Below are positions 1-10,013 of a stretch of DNA of 64,000 nt, one piece after another. Positions within the stretch are counted from its first letter, which is position 1. Each line of letters begins with the position of its first letter. Below the pieces are notes generated by a model. The model was not told where the DNA came from. It saw only the letters and a program-made list of their open reading frames with translations, and did not search any database. A program made the translations under genes and the position numbers. The DNA is from Massilia alkalitolerans DSM 17462. GTDB taxonomy: Bacteria; Pseudomonadota; Gammaproteobacteria; Burkholderiales; Burkholderiaceae_D. The stretch covers positions 1 to 64,000 of the forward strand of contig NZ_ATYR01000022.1 of NCBI RefSeq assembly GCF_000427785.1. The letters are read 5' to 3'.

Positions 1-914
1 ACCAGCTGCGGCACGACCTCGAACAGGTCGCCCACCAGGCCGTAGTCGGCCACCGAGAAGATCGGCGCTTCCGGATCCTTGTTGATGGCGACGATGGTCT
101 TCGAGTCCTTCATGCCGGCCAGGTGCTGGATCGCGCCCGAGATGCCGACCGCGATGTACAGGGTCGGGGCGACGATCTTGCCGGTCTGGCCGACCTGCCA
201 GTCGTTCGGCACGAAGCCGGCGTCGACCGCGGCGCGCGATGCGCCCATGGCGGCGCCCAGCTTGTCGGCCAGGGGTTCCAGCAGCTTGAAGTTCTCGGCC
301 GAGCCGATGCCGCGGCCGCCCGACACGATGATCTTGGCGGCGGTCAGTTCCGGACGGTCCGACTTGGCCAGCTCACGGCCCACGAAGGCCGACTTGCCGA
401 AGTCGCCGACGGCGGCGATCTGCTCGACGGCGGCCGAACCACCGGTAGCAGCCGAATCGAAGGCGGTGCCGCGCACGGTGATGACCTTCACGCTGTCGCC
501 CGACTGGACGGTGGCGATGGCGTTACCGGCGTAGATCGGACGCTCGAAAGTGTCCGGGGACTCGACCTTGGTGATTTCCGAGATCTGGGCCACGTCCAGC
601 CTGGCGGCCACGCGCGGCAGGATGTTCTTGCCGTAGGCGGTGGCCGGGGCCAGGATGTGCGAGTAGCCCACGGCGATCGCCAGGATCTGCTCGGCGACGT
701 TCTCGGCCAGGCCGTCGGCGAAGTGCGGCGCGTCGGCGACCAGCACCTTCGAGACGCCCGCGATCTGCGCGGCGGCTTCGGCGGCGGCGCCGCAACCGGA
801 GCCGGCGACCAGGATGTGGACCTCGCCGCCGCACTGGGCGGCCGCGGTCACGGTGTGGTGGGTAGCGCCCTTGAGGGAGCCGTTGTCGTGTTCTGCAATG
901 ACGAGTGCGACCAT
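1..914 (-). CDS. etfA: Electron transfer flavoprotein alpha subunit, 3' end cut by window
   Basis: FAD-binding subunit of the soluble EtfAB heterodimer, which takes electrons from acyl-CoA and related dehydrogenases and passes them to ETF:ubiquinone oxidoreductase. The protein starts MVALVIAEHDN and has the N-terminal Rossmann-like ETF domain. The start of the C-terminal FAD domain is visible as the IIVSGGRGIGS motif near residue 203. About 304 codons are present, so only a few C-terminal residues of a roughly 310-residue family member are missing. It lies 19 bases downstream of etfB on the same strand, so the two are surely co-transcribed. Confidence 0.95.
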   Translation of the reverse strand, partial: MVALVIAEHDNGSLKGATHHTVTAAAQCGGEVHILVAGSGCGAAAEAAAQIAGVSKVLVADAPHFADGLAENVAEQILAIAVGYSHILAPATAYGKNILPRVAARLDVAQISEITKVESPDTFERPIYAGNAIATVQSGDSVKVITVRGTAFDSAATGGSAAVEQIAAVGDFGKSAFVGRELAKSDRPELTAAKIIVSGGRGIGSAENFKLLEPLADKLGAAMGASRAAVDAGFVPNDWQVGQTGKIVAPTLYIAVGISGAIQHLAGMKDSKTIVAINKDPEAPIFSVADYGLVGDLFEVVPQL

Positions 915-933
915 GTTCTTTTCCTAAGTATGT

Positions 934-1683
934 TTAGATAACCTTGGCTTCGGTGCGCAGCTTCTGCACCAGGGTCGCCACGTCCGGCACCTTGACGCCG
1001 GCCGAGCGCTTGGCCGGCTCGACCACTTTCAGGGTCTTCAGGCGCGGGCTCACGTCGACGCCCAGGTCTTCCGGCTTGACGGTTTCCAGCGGCTTCTTCT
1101 TGGCCTTCATGATGTTCGGCAGCGTCACGTAGCGCGGCTCGTTCAGGCGCAGGTCGGTGGTGACGATGGCCGGCAGGGTCAAGGCAACGGTTTCCAGGCC
1201 GCCGTCGACTTCGCGGGTCACGGTCACTTTACCGTCTTCCAGCACCACTTTCGAAGCGAAGGTGGCTTGCGGCCAGCCCAGCAGGGCTGCCAGCATCTGG
1301 CCGGTCTGGTTCGAATCGTCGTCGATCGCCTGCTTGCCCAGGATGATCAGCTGCGGCTGTTCCTTGTCGGCCAGCGCCTTCATGATCTTGGCCACGGCCA
1401 GCGGCTCGGTCTCGCCGCCGGTCTCGACCAGGATGCCGCGGTCGGCGCCGATCGCCATGCCGGTACGCAGGGTTTCCTGGCACTGGGCCACACCTACCGA
1501 CACCGCCACCACTTCGGTGACCTTGCCGGCTTCCTTCAGGCGCGTGGCTTCTTCCAGCGCGATCTCGTCGAACGGGTTCATCGACATTTTGACGTTGGCG
1601 ATATCCACGCCGCTGCCGTCGGATTTGACGCGGACCTTGACGTTGTAGTCGACCACGCGTTTGACGGGTACCAGGACTTTCAT
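934..1683 (-). CDS. etfB: Electron transfer flavoprotein beta subunit
   Basis: AMP-binding subunit of EtfAB, 249 residues, the usual length. It begins MKVLVPVKRVVDYNVKVRVK, the standard EtfB start, and carries the ETF beta signature region around residues 155-180 (VTREVDGGLETVALTLPAIV and the following TTDLRLNEPRY). First gene of an etfB-etfA operon. The upstream region has a clear -10 element and a 12-base perfect palindrome, described separately. Confidence 0.96.
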   Translation of the reverse strand: MKVLVPVKRVVDYNVKVRVKSDGSGVDIANVKMSMNPFDEIALEEATRLKEAGKVTEVVAVSVGVAQCQETLRTGMAIGADRGILVETGGETEPLAVAKIMKALADKEQPQLIILGKQAIDDDSNQTGQMLAALLGWPQATFASKVVLEDGKVTVTREVDGGLETVALTLPAIVTTDLRLNEPRYVTLPNIMKAKKKPLETVKPEDLGVDVSPRLKTLKVVEPAKRSAGVKVPDVATLVQKLRTEAKVI

Positions 1684-1730
1684 AGGGTGCCTTTAGAAAA
1701 TGGAATGGGTGACAGACGAAAATGGCCTAG

Positions 1731-1778
1731 ATTATAAGAGAAATTCGGCTTCAGGTCGAAATTAAAGCACGATCGTGC
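1731..1778 (-). promoter_or_regulatory. etfBA promoter with upstream palindromic operator
   Basis: On the minus strand a perfect TATAAT lies at 1736-1731, 48 bases before the etfB start. No good -35 is seen at the usual distance. Just upstream, at 1767-1778, is the perfect palindrome GCACGATCGTGC. A related half-site (AAAGTACGATC) lies near 1803-1814. The palindrome resembles TetR-family operators. Control by a fatty-acid or branched-chain degradation regulator would fit etf genes, but that is inference. Confidence 0.5.
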
Positions 1779-1887
1779 GATTTTTAGTTAGAGGATTTCG
1801 ACTAAAGTACGATCTTACAGGTGTCGGGTATGGGAAATGCGGGGCTGGCGCAGGCCTGCCCCGTCATTGTAGCGCCGCCGGGAAGGA

Positions 1888-2145
1888 TTACTTACGGCGC
1901 ATCAGGAAGATGAATTCGCCGTTTTCGACGGTATGGGCCAGCAAGGCGTTGCCGGTCTGCTTGGCGAACGCCTGGAAGTCACGCACGGAACCGGTATCGG
2001 TTGCGACGATGCGCAGCACCTGGCCGCTTTCCATCTCGGCGAGTGCCTTCTTGGCTTTAAGGATCGGCAGCGGACAGTTCAGTCCGCGCGCATCCAGGTC
2101 TCTCTGGAATTCCATGGTATCAATGTCGATAGTAGTGTCGCTCAT
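1888..2145 (-). CDS. TusA/SirA-family sulfurtransferase-like protein
   Basis: 85-residue protein of the TusA (SirA, YeeD) family of small sulfur carriers. It has the family signature LDARGLNCPLPILKAKKAL at residues 17-35, with Cys24 of the CPxP motif as the likely persulfide-bearing residue. Family members relay sulfur for tRNA 2-thiolation, molybdenum cofactor or sulfur oxidation. Nothing nearby tells which applies here. It stands alone between etfB and alaS on the same strand, about 200 bases upstream of etfB. A bare tusA symbol would over-claim orthology. Confidence 0.9.
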   Translation of the reverse strand: MSDTTIDIDTMEFQRDLDARGLNCPLPILKAKKALAEMESGQVLRIVATDTGSVRDFQAFAKQTGNALLAHTVENGEFIFLMRRK

Positions 2146-2229
2146 CGCATGCCTGCAAAGTAGATGGTGCTCGGAAGTCGAATACTACTCCCTTTTCGGC
2201 AGTATGACGCAGCGCACCAAAATAGTCAC

Positions 2230-2418
2230 ACATTGTTGCAGGACTGCAACCGATTGTGAAATTATCTATGCTTGCGCACCATGGCAAATCACGAATGAAA
2301 CCAACCGGCACCGCCATGGTGCGACACATGGTAAATGCGGGCCTCCCGCCCCGATTGCAAGCGAGCAGGTGCGTGCCGCTGCGTAAACGCACACGCCGCC
2401 CGAAGGCGGCGTTTTTTT
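2230..2418 (+). ncRNA. Candidate structured small RNA opposite the tusA promoter region
   Basis: This stretch has no convincing coding frame but shows three nested signals on the plus strand. They are a dyad GTTGCAG-GA-CTGCAAC (2235-2250), an 11-base perfect inverted repeat (2275-2285 with 2313-2323), and a factor-independent terminator (2393-2418). The terminator points away from any annotated plus-strand gene, so it should end a transcript starting in this gap. A weak -35/-10 pair (TTGCAG at 2236, AATTAT at 2259) is possible. No known RNA family was recognised. Confidence 0.3.
2393..2418 (+). terminator. Rho-independent terminator on plus strand
   Basis: Stem ACGCCGCC / GGCGGCGT with a CGAA tetraloop (2393-2412), followed by seven T (2412-2418). 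The T tract is only on the plus strand. Read from alaS on the minus strand, the hairpin is preceded by A and not followed by T, so it is a poor alaS terminator. Confidence 0.75.
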
Positions 2419-2435
2419 ACCAGATGGTCAAACGC

Positions 2436-5045
<2,610 letters not shown>

Positions 5046-5087
5046 GTCGTGAGGGCGGAATGAGGGAGCATGCGCTATAAAAAATCG

Positions 5088-5125
5088 ATTATAGCGTAGC
5101 TGAGGGGCCGGATTATTAGTCCGGC
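5088..5125 (-). promoter_or_regulatory. Probable alaS promoter with upstream dyad
   Basis: Minus-strand TATAAT at 5093-5088 upstream of alaS. Further upstream at 5107-5125 lies the dyad GCCGGA-TTATTAG-TCCGGC, which overlaps where a -35 element would sit. The -35 is not recognisable. Confidence 0.4.
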
Positions 5126-5232
5126 TGATATTTACGGGGAAAGGTCGTGCTGCGAAGACGCGACGGAATTGGAGGGAATGATGCCACTGGCATTGTTCCG
5201 CCCAATTTGACGTTCGCAGCGTACCGAGAACG

Positions 5233-6903
5233 TCAGCGCAACAGCGAAAGAACCGCGCGCGGCTGGCTGTTCGCCTGCGCCAGCATCGCCGATGCCGCCT
5301 GCTGCAGGATCTGCGCGCGCGTCAGCCCCGCCGCCGCGCCGGCATAGTCGACGCCCGCGATGCGCTCCCTGGCGGCCGCCATGTTGGCGGAACCCGCCTG
5401 CAGCGCGCCGGCCGCCAGGTCGAGGCGGTTGCTGGAGGCGCCCGCCACCACGCGCTGCTGGTTCACATAGGCCAGCGCCTGGTCCACGTGCAGCAGGGCC
5501 ACCGCGCCGCGCTGCATGTCCAGCTTGGCCAGCCCGAGCGCCGCCGCGTTGATGGCGCCGAACTGCAGCTCGATCAGGTCCCCCGCCTTGTCGCCGGCCT
5601 GCACCTGCACCCGGCGCACGCCGGTATGCCCGCCCAGTTCCGGGTACTCGACCACGAAGCCGCCCAGGCCATCGTCGGCATTGTTGTCGCCGGCGTCCGC
5701 GACCACGCTGCGCGCGTTGAATACGGGGCCGCCATCGGCATCGAGGCCGCCGATGGCGCCGGTGTCGGTGTTGGTCAGGTTCATCCTGTTCAAGAGGAAT
5801 TCGTCGCCGTCGGCGCTGAACTCCGTCAGGAAGTCAGTCTCGTTCGCGATCCTCCCTCCCGTCACCGCGTCGAGCGCGGTACTCAGGGTCGCGCCCTGGT
5901 TCCTGCTCAGGTGTTGCATCAGCCCCTTCATCCCGCCTTCCACCCCCAGGTCCTTCAGGCGCTGGTGCAGGAAGCGGGCGGCGACGTAGGCGCTCTCGTA
6001 TTCGTAGGTGCCGCCAGAGACGCCGATGCCGCCGACGATCGTCGCGGCGTCCGCGCCGGCGAGCGCGCCGCGCACGCGCTCGTCGGCGCCGTGGATCAGC
6101 TCTGCCGCGCCTTCCCTGAACCAGGATGGCAGGTTTGAGAAGTTCATCGTGCGCGCCATGATCGCATGCGCCATCTCGTGCGCGATGATGCGGTCGCTGT
6201 ACATCGGCGCGCTGCCGCCGTCCGCGGTGGCGGCGCTGCCGAAGTCGGCCATGTCGATGTTCAGCGACAGCTCGTCGAGCTTGCCGGAACCACTGCCGCT
6301 CACCCAAGCCAGCACGCCGCTCGGCGTACCCGGGGAGACCAGGTTGACCTTGAGCTTGACGCCATCCGCCTCGAGCCCGAACAGGTCCTTGACCATCTTT
6401 TCGGAGGCGCTCAGCCAGCCCGTCTTGAGCCCGTCGAGCACCGCCCGCTTCTTCTCGTCCTCGCCGCCGATGCTGACCCGGTCCTGCGAGAACAGCGCCT
6501 CGCCGTTGAACTGGGTCTCGGCGCCGACCTGGTTGATGTGATTCAGGATTTCCATCGCCTCCTGCTGCAGCTTGGCGCGGTCGCCGCTGCCGTAACTGCC
6601 GTTGCCGGAGGCGACCGCCAGCTCGCGCAGGCGCTGCAGGCTGTCGGACACGTTCGCCAGGGCGCCGTCCGCCACCTGCAGCATCGAACCGCCATCGCTG
6701 ATGGCGCGCATGGCCTGGCTGAGGCCGCGCATGCCGGAATCGATGCGCGCGGCGATGGCCTGGCCCGCCGGGTCGTCGGCCGCCTTGTTGATGCGCGTGC
6801 CCGCCGTGAGGCGCGTGAGCAGCGTCTCCTGCGCGGCGACGTGCAGGCGCAGGCTGCGCTGGGCATTCAGCGACAGGGAATTATTATTGATTGACAATGA
6901 CAT
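5233..6903 (-). CDS. Flagellin with inserted zinc metallopeptidase domain (flagellinolysin type)
   Basis: 556 residues from the start MSLSINNNSLSLNAQRSL. The N-terminal D0/D1 flagellin domain covers about 1-140. The C-terminal flagellin domain covers about 455-556 and ends QAASAMLAQANSQPRAVLSLLR-like, as flagellins do. The variable central region is replaced by a gluzincin-like protease domain with HEMAH at 242-246 and the downstream WFREGAAEL, whose Glu264 is a likely third zinc ligand. This is the architecture described for flagellinolysin, where proteolytic flagellin is assembled into the filament. I chose the second ATG because it matches the flagellin N-terminus and has GGA eight bases upstream; an in-frame ATG at 6912 is the alternative. 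No other flagellar gene is near. A sigma-28-like GTCGATAA lies at 6942-6935 but lacks a good -35. Confidence 0.9.
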   Translation of the reverse strand: MSLSINNNSLSLNAQRSLRLHVAAQETLLTRLTAGTRINKAADDPAGQAIAARIDSGMRGLSQAMRAISDGGSMLQVADGALANVSDSLQRLRELAVASGNGSYGSGDRAKLQQEAMEILNHINQVGAETQFNGEALFSQDRVSIGGEDEKKRAVLDGLKTGWLSASEKMVKDLFGLEADGVKLKVNLVSPGTPSGVLAWVSGSGSGKLDELSLNIDMADFGSAATADGGSAPMYSDRIIAHEMAHAIMARTMNFSNLPSWFREGAAELIHGADERVRGALAGADAATIVGGIGVSGGTYEYESAYVAARFLHQRLKDLGVEGGMKGLMQHLSRNQGATLSTALDAVTGGRIANETDFLTEFSADGDEFLLNRMNLTNTDTGAIGGLDADGGPVFNARSVVADAGDNNADDGLGGFVVEYPELGGHTGVRRVQVQAGDKAGDLIELQFGAINAAALGLAKLDMQRGAVALLHVDQALAYVNQQRVVAGASSNRLDLAAGALQAGSANMAAARERIAGVDYAGAAAGLTRAQILQQAASAMLAQANSQPRAVLSLLR

Positions 6904-7000
6904 AAGCGTCATCCGTGATGGCAGTTGTCAGCCTTTATCGACAACTGGTCAATTTCCTGAAGGGTGTTCTTGAAATATTTATATGAATCCGGCTTGTAAG

Positions 7001-7753
7001 CTATGAAAGATTGGGGCCGATCAAATCGATGCGGTCGGTACAGAAGGCCTCGACGCCCCAGTCCAGCAGTTCGCGCGCCCGCGCCGGCTCGTTGACGGTG
7101 TAGCAGAACAGGCCGAAGCCGGCGTCGCGCACGGCCTTGGCCAGCGCCGGGCTCAGGTGCTTGTGGTTGGCGTGGATCGCGACCGCCTCGACCGAGCGCG
7201 CCAGCGGTTCCCAGCCGGGCGGCAGCTCGCTCATCAGGAAGGCGCGCGGCAGGTCCGGGGCGGCGTCGCGCGCGCTTTCCAGTGCCGCCAGGCTGAACGA
7301 GGACAGCAGCGGCACGCGCTCCAGCCTGCCTTCCGCGATCTCGTCCGCAAACATGGCGCGGGTGATGCGCGCCACGGTCTCGCCGGTTTCGCGGTCGAAG
7401 CCGCGCGCCGGCTTGACTTCGATGTTCATCCAGATGCCGTGCGCCTTGCAGTACTGCGCAAACTCGACGAACAGGGGTACCGGCTCGCCGCGGTAGTCGG
7501 CGCCGAACCAGTCGCCGGCGTCCATCCGGGCCAGCTCATGCGCATCGTAGTCGAACACGTGGCCGGCGCCGCTCACGGTGCGGCCGAGGTAGGGATCGTG
7601 CATCACCACCGGCACGCCGTCGCGCGCCAGCATCACGTCGAACTCGATGGCGCGGAAGCCGAAGTCGATGCCGCGCCGCAGGCCGGCAAAGGTATTTTCG
7701 GGCGCCAGGGTGCCGCCGCCGCGATGCGCCAGGATCCGGGGATATCGCCACAT
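7001..7753 (-). CDS. ugpQ: Glycerophosphodiester phosphodiesterase
   Basis: Cytoplasmic GDPD of 250 residues that splits glycerophosphodiesters into glycerol-3-phosphate and an alcohol. Motifs seen: AHRGGGTLAPENT near residues 9-21, the metal-binding EFDVMLARDGVPVVMHD near 37-53 and IEVKPA near 115. There is no signal peptide. The ATG at 7753 is preferred over the GTG at 7759 because GGGAGG sits five bases before it. It is followed by the DUF1294 gene's end 21 bases upstream on the same strand, so the two may form an operon, with the DUF1294 gene first. Confidence 0.92.
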   Translation of the reverse strand: MWRYPRILAHRGGGTLAPENTFAGLRRGIDFGFRAIEFDVMLARDGVPVVMHDPYLGRTVSGAGHVFDYDAHELARMDAGDWFGADYRGEPVPLFVEFAQYCKAHGIWMNIEVKPARGFDRETGETVARITRAMFADEIAEGRLERVPLLSSFSLAALESARDAAPDLPRAFLMSELPPGWEPLARSVEAVAIHANHKHLSPALAKAVRDAGFGLFCYTVNEPARARELLDWGVEAFCTDRIDLIGPNLS

Positions 7754-7774
7754 GCCCACCTCCCTTCGCAGGAA

Positions 7775-8125
7775 TCAGGAAACTGCCGGTGTGCCGAGCT
7801 GCCGTGACAGGTACAGGAAGAGTACGAGGTTCAGCACGACGGTCAGGTAAAACTTCCACTGGAACGAGGTCTTCGACGTCTTGTGCCGCAGCCATTGCTG
7901 CGCCAATACGGCGCCCGGCCAGCCGCCGACCAGGCCGAGCAGCAGCAGGGTCGACTCCGGCGTGCGCCAGTTGCCCTTGCGTGCCGCCGACTTGTCGATC
8001 GCGTAGGCCACGAAACAGCTCAGGCTCATCGCCAGGTAGGCGGCGCCGACCTGCAGCGGCAGGTCCCACTTCCAGGTGGCAGCGGCGTACAGGACAGCAA
8101 ACAGCAGGAGCGGCAGGTAGGGCAT
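7775..8125 (-). CDS. DUF1294 family small membrane protein
   Basis: 116 residues with about four hydrophobic segments (roughly 3-20, 26-43, 58-74, 92-108). The conserved DUF1294 core is seen: AYAIDKSAARKGNWRTPE (residues 41-58) followed by LLLLGLVGGWPGA and QQWLRHKTSK. In many proteins this domain is fused to a cold-shock domain; here it stands alone. Function unknown, inner membrane. It ends 21 bases before the glycerophosphodiesterase start. Confidence 0.85.
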   Translation of the reverse strand: MPYLPLLLFAVLYAAATWKWDLPLQVGAAYLAMSLSCFVAYAIDKSAARKGNWRTPESTLLLLGLVGGWPGAVLAQQWLRHKTSKTSFQWKFYLTVVLNLVLFLYLSRQLGTPAVS

Positions 8126-8272
8126 ACGGTGAGCTTACCCCGGCGAATACGTTGGTGTCTACATGGAAACGAAATACTGCTTTTGGCCTATGACCGTTGG
8201 ATAACGAACAGAGGGAGCGATGCCGGAACGCCTACCCTCGGCCTTCTACCGTGTCAATGCAAGGAGTACGAA

Positions 8273-8821
8273 ATGGCTTTCGATCTTGGCAATCTTCTGA
8301 ACCAGTACCTGGGCGGCGGCGCCGGCGGCGGCAACCCCCACCAGGCCAACGACGACTTCGACCGGGTCGCCTCGAACGCGCCGCCCGACGTGCTGGCGCG
8401 CGGCGTGACCGGGGCCCTGCGCTCCGACCAGACCCCGCCCTTCCCCCAGATGGTCAGCCAGATGTTCGGGCAGAGCAATCCGAACCAGCGCGCCGGCATG
8501 CTGAATCAACTGCTGGCCACACTGGGCCCGGCCGTGCTGTCCCAGCTCGCCAGCCGGGCCGGCAGCCAAGGCGGACTTGGAGGCCTGGGCAGCATCTTCG
8601 GCGGGGGCCGTGCACCCACCCAGGTCACCCCGGAACAGGCCTCGCAAGTCTCGCCCGAAGAGGTGCGCGAACTGGCCGAAAAGGCCGAACAGGAAAACCC
8701 GAGCATCGTCGACCGCATGGGTGACTTCTATGCCCAGAACCCGACCCTGGTCAAGGCGATCGGCGGCGCGGCGCTGGCCATCGCACTGGGCCATATGGCG
8801 CAAAACATGCGCCGCCAGTGA
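8273..8821 (+). CDS. Uncharacterised protein, first copy of a tandem duplication
   Basis: 182 residues, starting MAFDLGNLLNQYLGGG after a clear AAGGAG (8261-8266). The N-terminus is Gly-rich, followed by a conserved middle SDQTPPFPQMVSQMFGQ (about 52-68) and a C-terminal block VTPEQASQVSPEEVRELAE (about 121-139). The end is a short hydrophobic stretch KAIGGAALAIALGHMAQ. There is no signal peptide and no family I recognise. The next gene is a close paralogue, and the repeated unit includes about 90 bases of leader (8188-8283 resembles 8837-8926). This shows a local tandem duplication of roughly 650 bases. Confidence 0.85.
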   Translation: MAFDLGNLLNQYLGGGAGGGNPHQANDDFDRVASNAPPDVLARGVTGALRSDQTPPFPQMVSQMFGQSNPNQRAGMLNQLLATLGPAVLSQLASRAGSQGGLGGLGSIFGGGRAPTQVTPEQASQVSPEEVRELAEKAEQENPSIVDRMGDFYAQNPTLVKAIGGAALAIALGHMAQNMRRQ

Positions 8822-8837
8822 TCCATGGCGCTTCACC

Positions 8838-8891
8838 GTTGAATAGCGAACAGAGCAAGCATCGCCAGAACGCCTACGCTCGCTATTCAAC
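8838..8891 (+). promoter_or_regulatory. 12-base inverted repeat in leader of the second copy
   Basis: GTTGAATAGCGA (8838-8849) is perfectly complementary to TCGCTATTCAAC (8880-8891), with a 30-base loop. The equivalent leader before the first copy is similar in sequence but does not keep the pairing. No T tract follows, so it is not a terminator. It may be an RNA leader structure or a protein-binding site. Confidence 0.4.
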
Positions 8892-8914
8892 CGTATGCAG
8901 TCAGGAGAACGAAT

Positions 8915-9865
8915 ATGGCATTTGATTTGGGCAATCTGTTATCGCAGTATCTGGGCGGCGGCAACCAGGACCGGGCGGCGGACGACTTCGACCGCGTGGC
9001 CCAGAGCGCACCGCGCGCAACGGTCGCCGAAGGCGTCGCCAATGCCCTGCGTTCGGACCAGACTCCACCCTTCCCGCAGGTCGTCAGCCAGCTGTTCGGG
9101 CAAAGCGATGCGAACGGCCGCGCCGGCATGCTGAACCAGCTGCTGGGTTCCCTGAACCCGGCACAGCTGTCCTCGGTTGCAGGCGGCGTGTTCGGCAAGC
9201 TGTTCGGCGGCGGCAAAGTGACGCCGGAACAGGCCTCGCAGGTCTCCCCCGAGCAGGTGCGCGAACTGGCCGAACAAGCCGAGCAGCAAAATCCCGGCAT
9301 CGTCGACCGCATGAGCGCCTTCTATGCCGAACACCCGACCCTGGTCAAGGCGATCGGCGCCGGCGCGCTGGCGCTCGCGCTCGGCCACGTGGCACAACGC
9401 ATGCGTTCCCAATCCACCATTCACCAAGGAGATGACATGGGCATCCTGAGCAATATTTTTGGCAAGATCTTCCCGAAGGCGCACGCCGCCAACAAGGGCC
9501 CGCAGGCACAACCGCAAGCCCAGGCCCCGGCGCCACAGGCCCAGCCGCAGGCTGCTCCCCAGGCGCAGCCGCAAGCACAGCCTCAGGCCGCGCCGGCCAT
9601 GATGGACCAGGTCGACGTCGAGGAAATCCTGACCACCATGCAGAAGTCGTCGGGCCAGCAGCTGAACTGGCGCAGCTCGATCGTCGACCTGCTCAAGCTG
9701 CTCGGCCTGGACAGCAGCCTGCAGGCCCGCAAGGAACTGGCCGCCGAACTGCACTACACCGGCGATACCAGCGACTCGGCCTCGATGAACATCTGGCTGC
9801 ACCGCCAGGTCATGAACAAGCTGGCGGCCAACGGCGGCAAGGTGCCGGCCGACCTGCGCGACTAA
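8915..9865 (+). CDS. Fusion of the duplicated protein with a DUF3597 protein
   Basis: 316 residues in one frame. Residues 1-167 are a paralogue of the preceding gene (same MAFDLGNLL start, SDQTPPFPQ, VTPEQASQVSPEQVRELAE and hydrophobic end). At the point where the first copy has its stop (after MRRQ), this copy reads through (MRSQSTIHQGDD). It continues into a complete DUF3597 protein starting MGILSNIFGKIFP (residue 175). That part has an Ala/Pro/Gln linker and the conserved block VDVEEILTTMQKSSGQQLNW. A strong ribosome site remains in front of the internal ATG, so a separate 142-residue DUF3597 protein may also be made. Its own start has AGGAG seven bases upstream. Function unknown. Confidence 0.85.
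   Translation: MAFDLGNLLSQYLGGGNQDRAADDFDRVAQSAPRATVAEGVANALRSDQTPPFPQVVSQLFGQSDANGRAGMLNQLLGSLNPAQLSSVAGGVFGKLFGGGKVTPEQASQVSPEQVRELAEQAEQQNPGIVDRMSAFYAEHPTLVKAIGAGALALALGHVAQRMRSQSTIHQGDDMGILSNIFGKIFPKAHAANKGPQAQPQAQAPAPQAQPQAAPQAQPQAQPQAAPAMMDQVDVEEILTTMQKSSGQQLNWRSSIVDLLKLLGLDSSLQARKELAAELHYTGDTSDSASMNIWLHRQVMNKLAANGGKVPADLRD
9426..9439 (+). promoter_or_regulatory. Internal ribosome binding site and ATG inside the fusion gene
   Basis: AAGGAG (9426-9431), five bases, then ATG (9437-9439), in frame with the 316-residue protein. It marks the ancestral start of the DUF3597 gene and could drive a shorter product ending at the same stop, 9865. Confidence 0.6.
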
Positions 9866-9868
9866 TCC

Positions 9869-9989
9869 TTTCGTAGGGTGGGCGGGTCTTCCCGCCCACG
9901 CGGTGATAGTAATGGGCTCCGATGACGAGCTCGATGATCTTGCTGCGAACAATCACCGCGTGGGCGGACAAGCCGCCCACCCTACGAAA
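9869..9989. repeat. REP/BIME-like double palindrome
   Basis: Outer arms TTTCGTAGGGTGGGCGG (9869-9885) and its exact complement (9973-9989). Each arm contains a smaller hairpin built from GTGGGCGG/CCGCCCAC. The core between them carries CGCGGTGAT / ATCACCGCG. This is the form of intergenic repetitive extragenic palindromes common in high-GC proteobacteria, and it separates convergent genes here. Confidence 0.75.
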
Positions 9990-10013
9990 ATCGCCATCTG
10001 CAATCAAATAGCC

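Noticed and set aside
8838..8891. 12-base inverted repeat considered as terminator of the first duplicated gene
   Set aside because: No T tract on either strand and the loop is 30 bases.
9869..9989. Double palindrome considered as bidirectional terminator
   Set aside because: No T run follows the stems; the form and sequence fit REP elements better.
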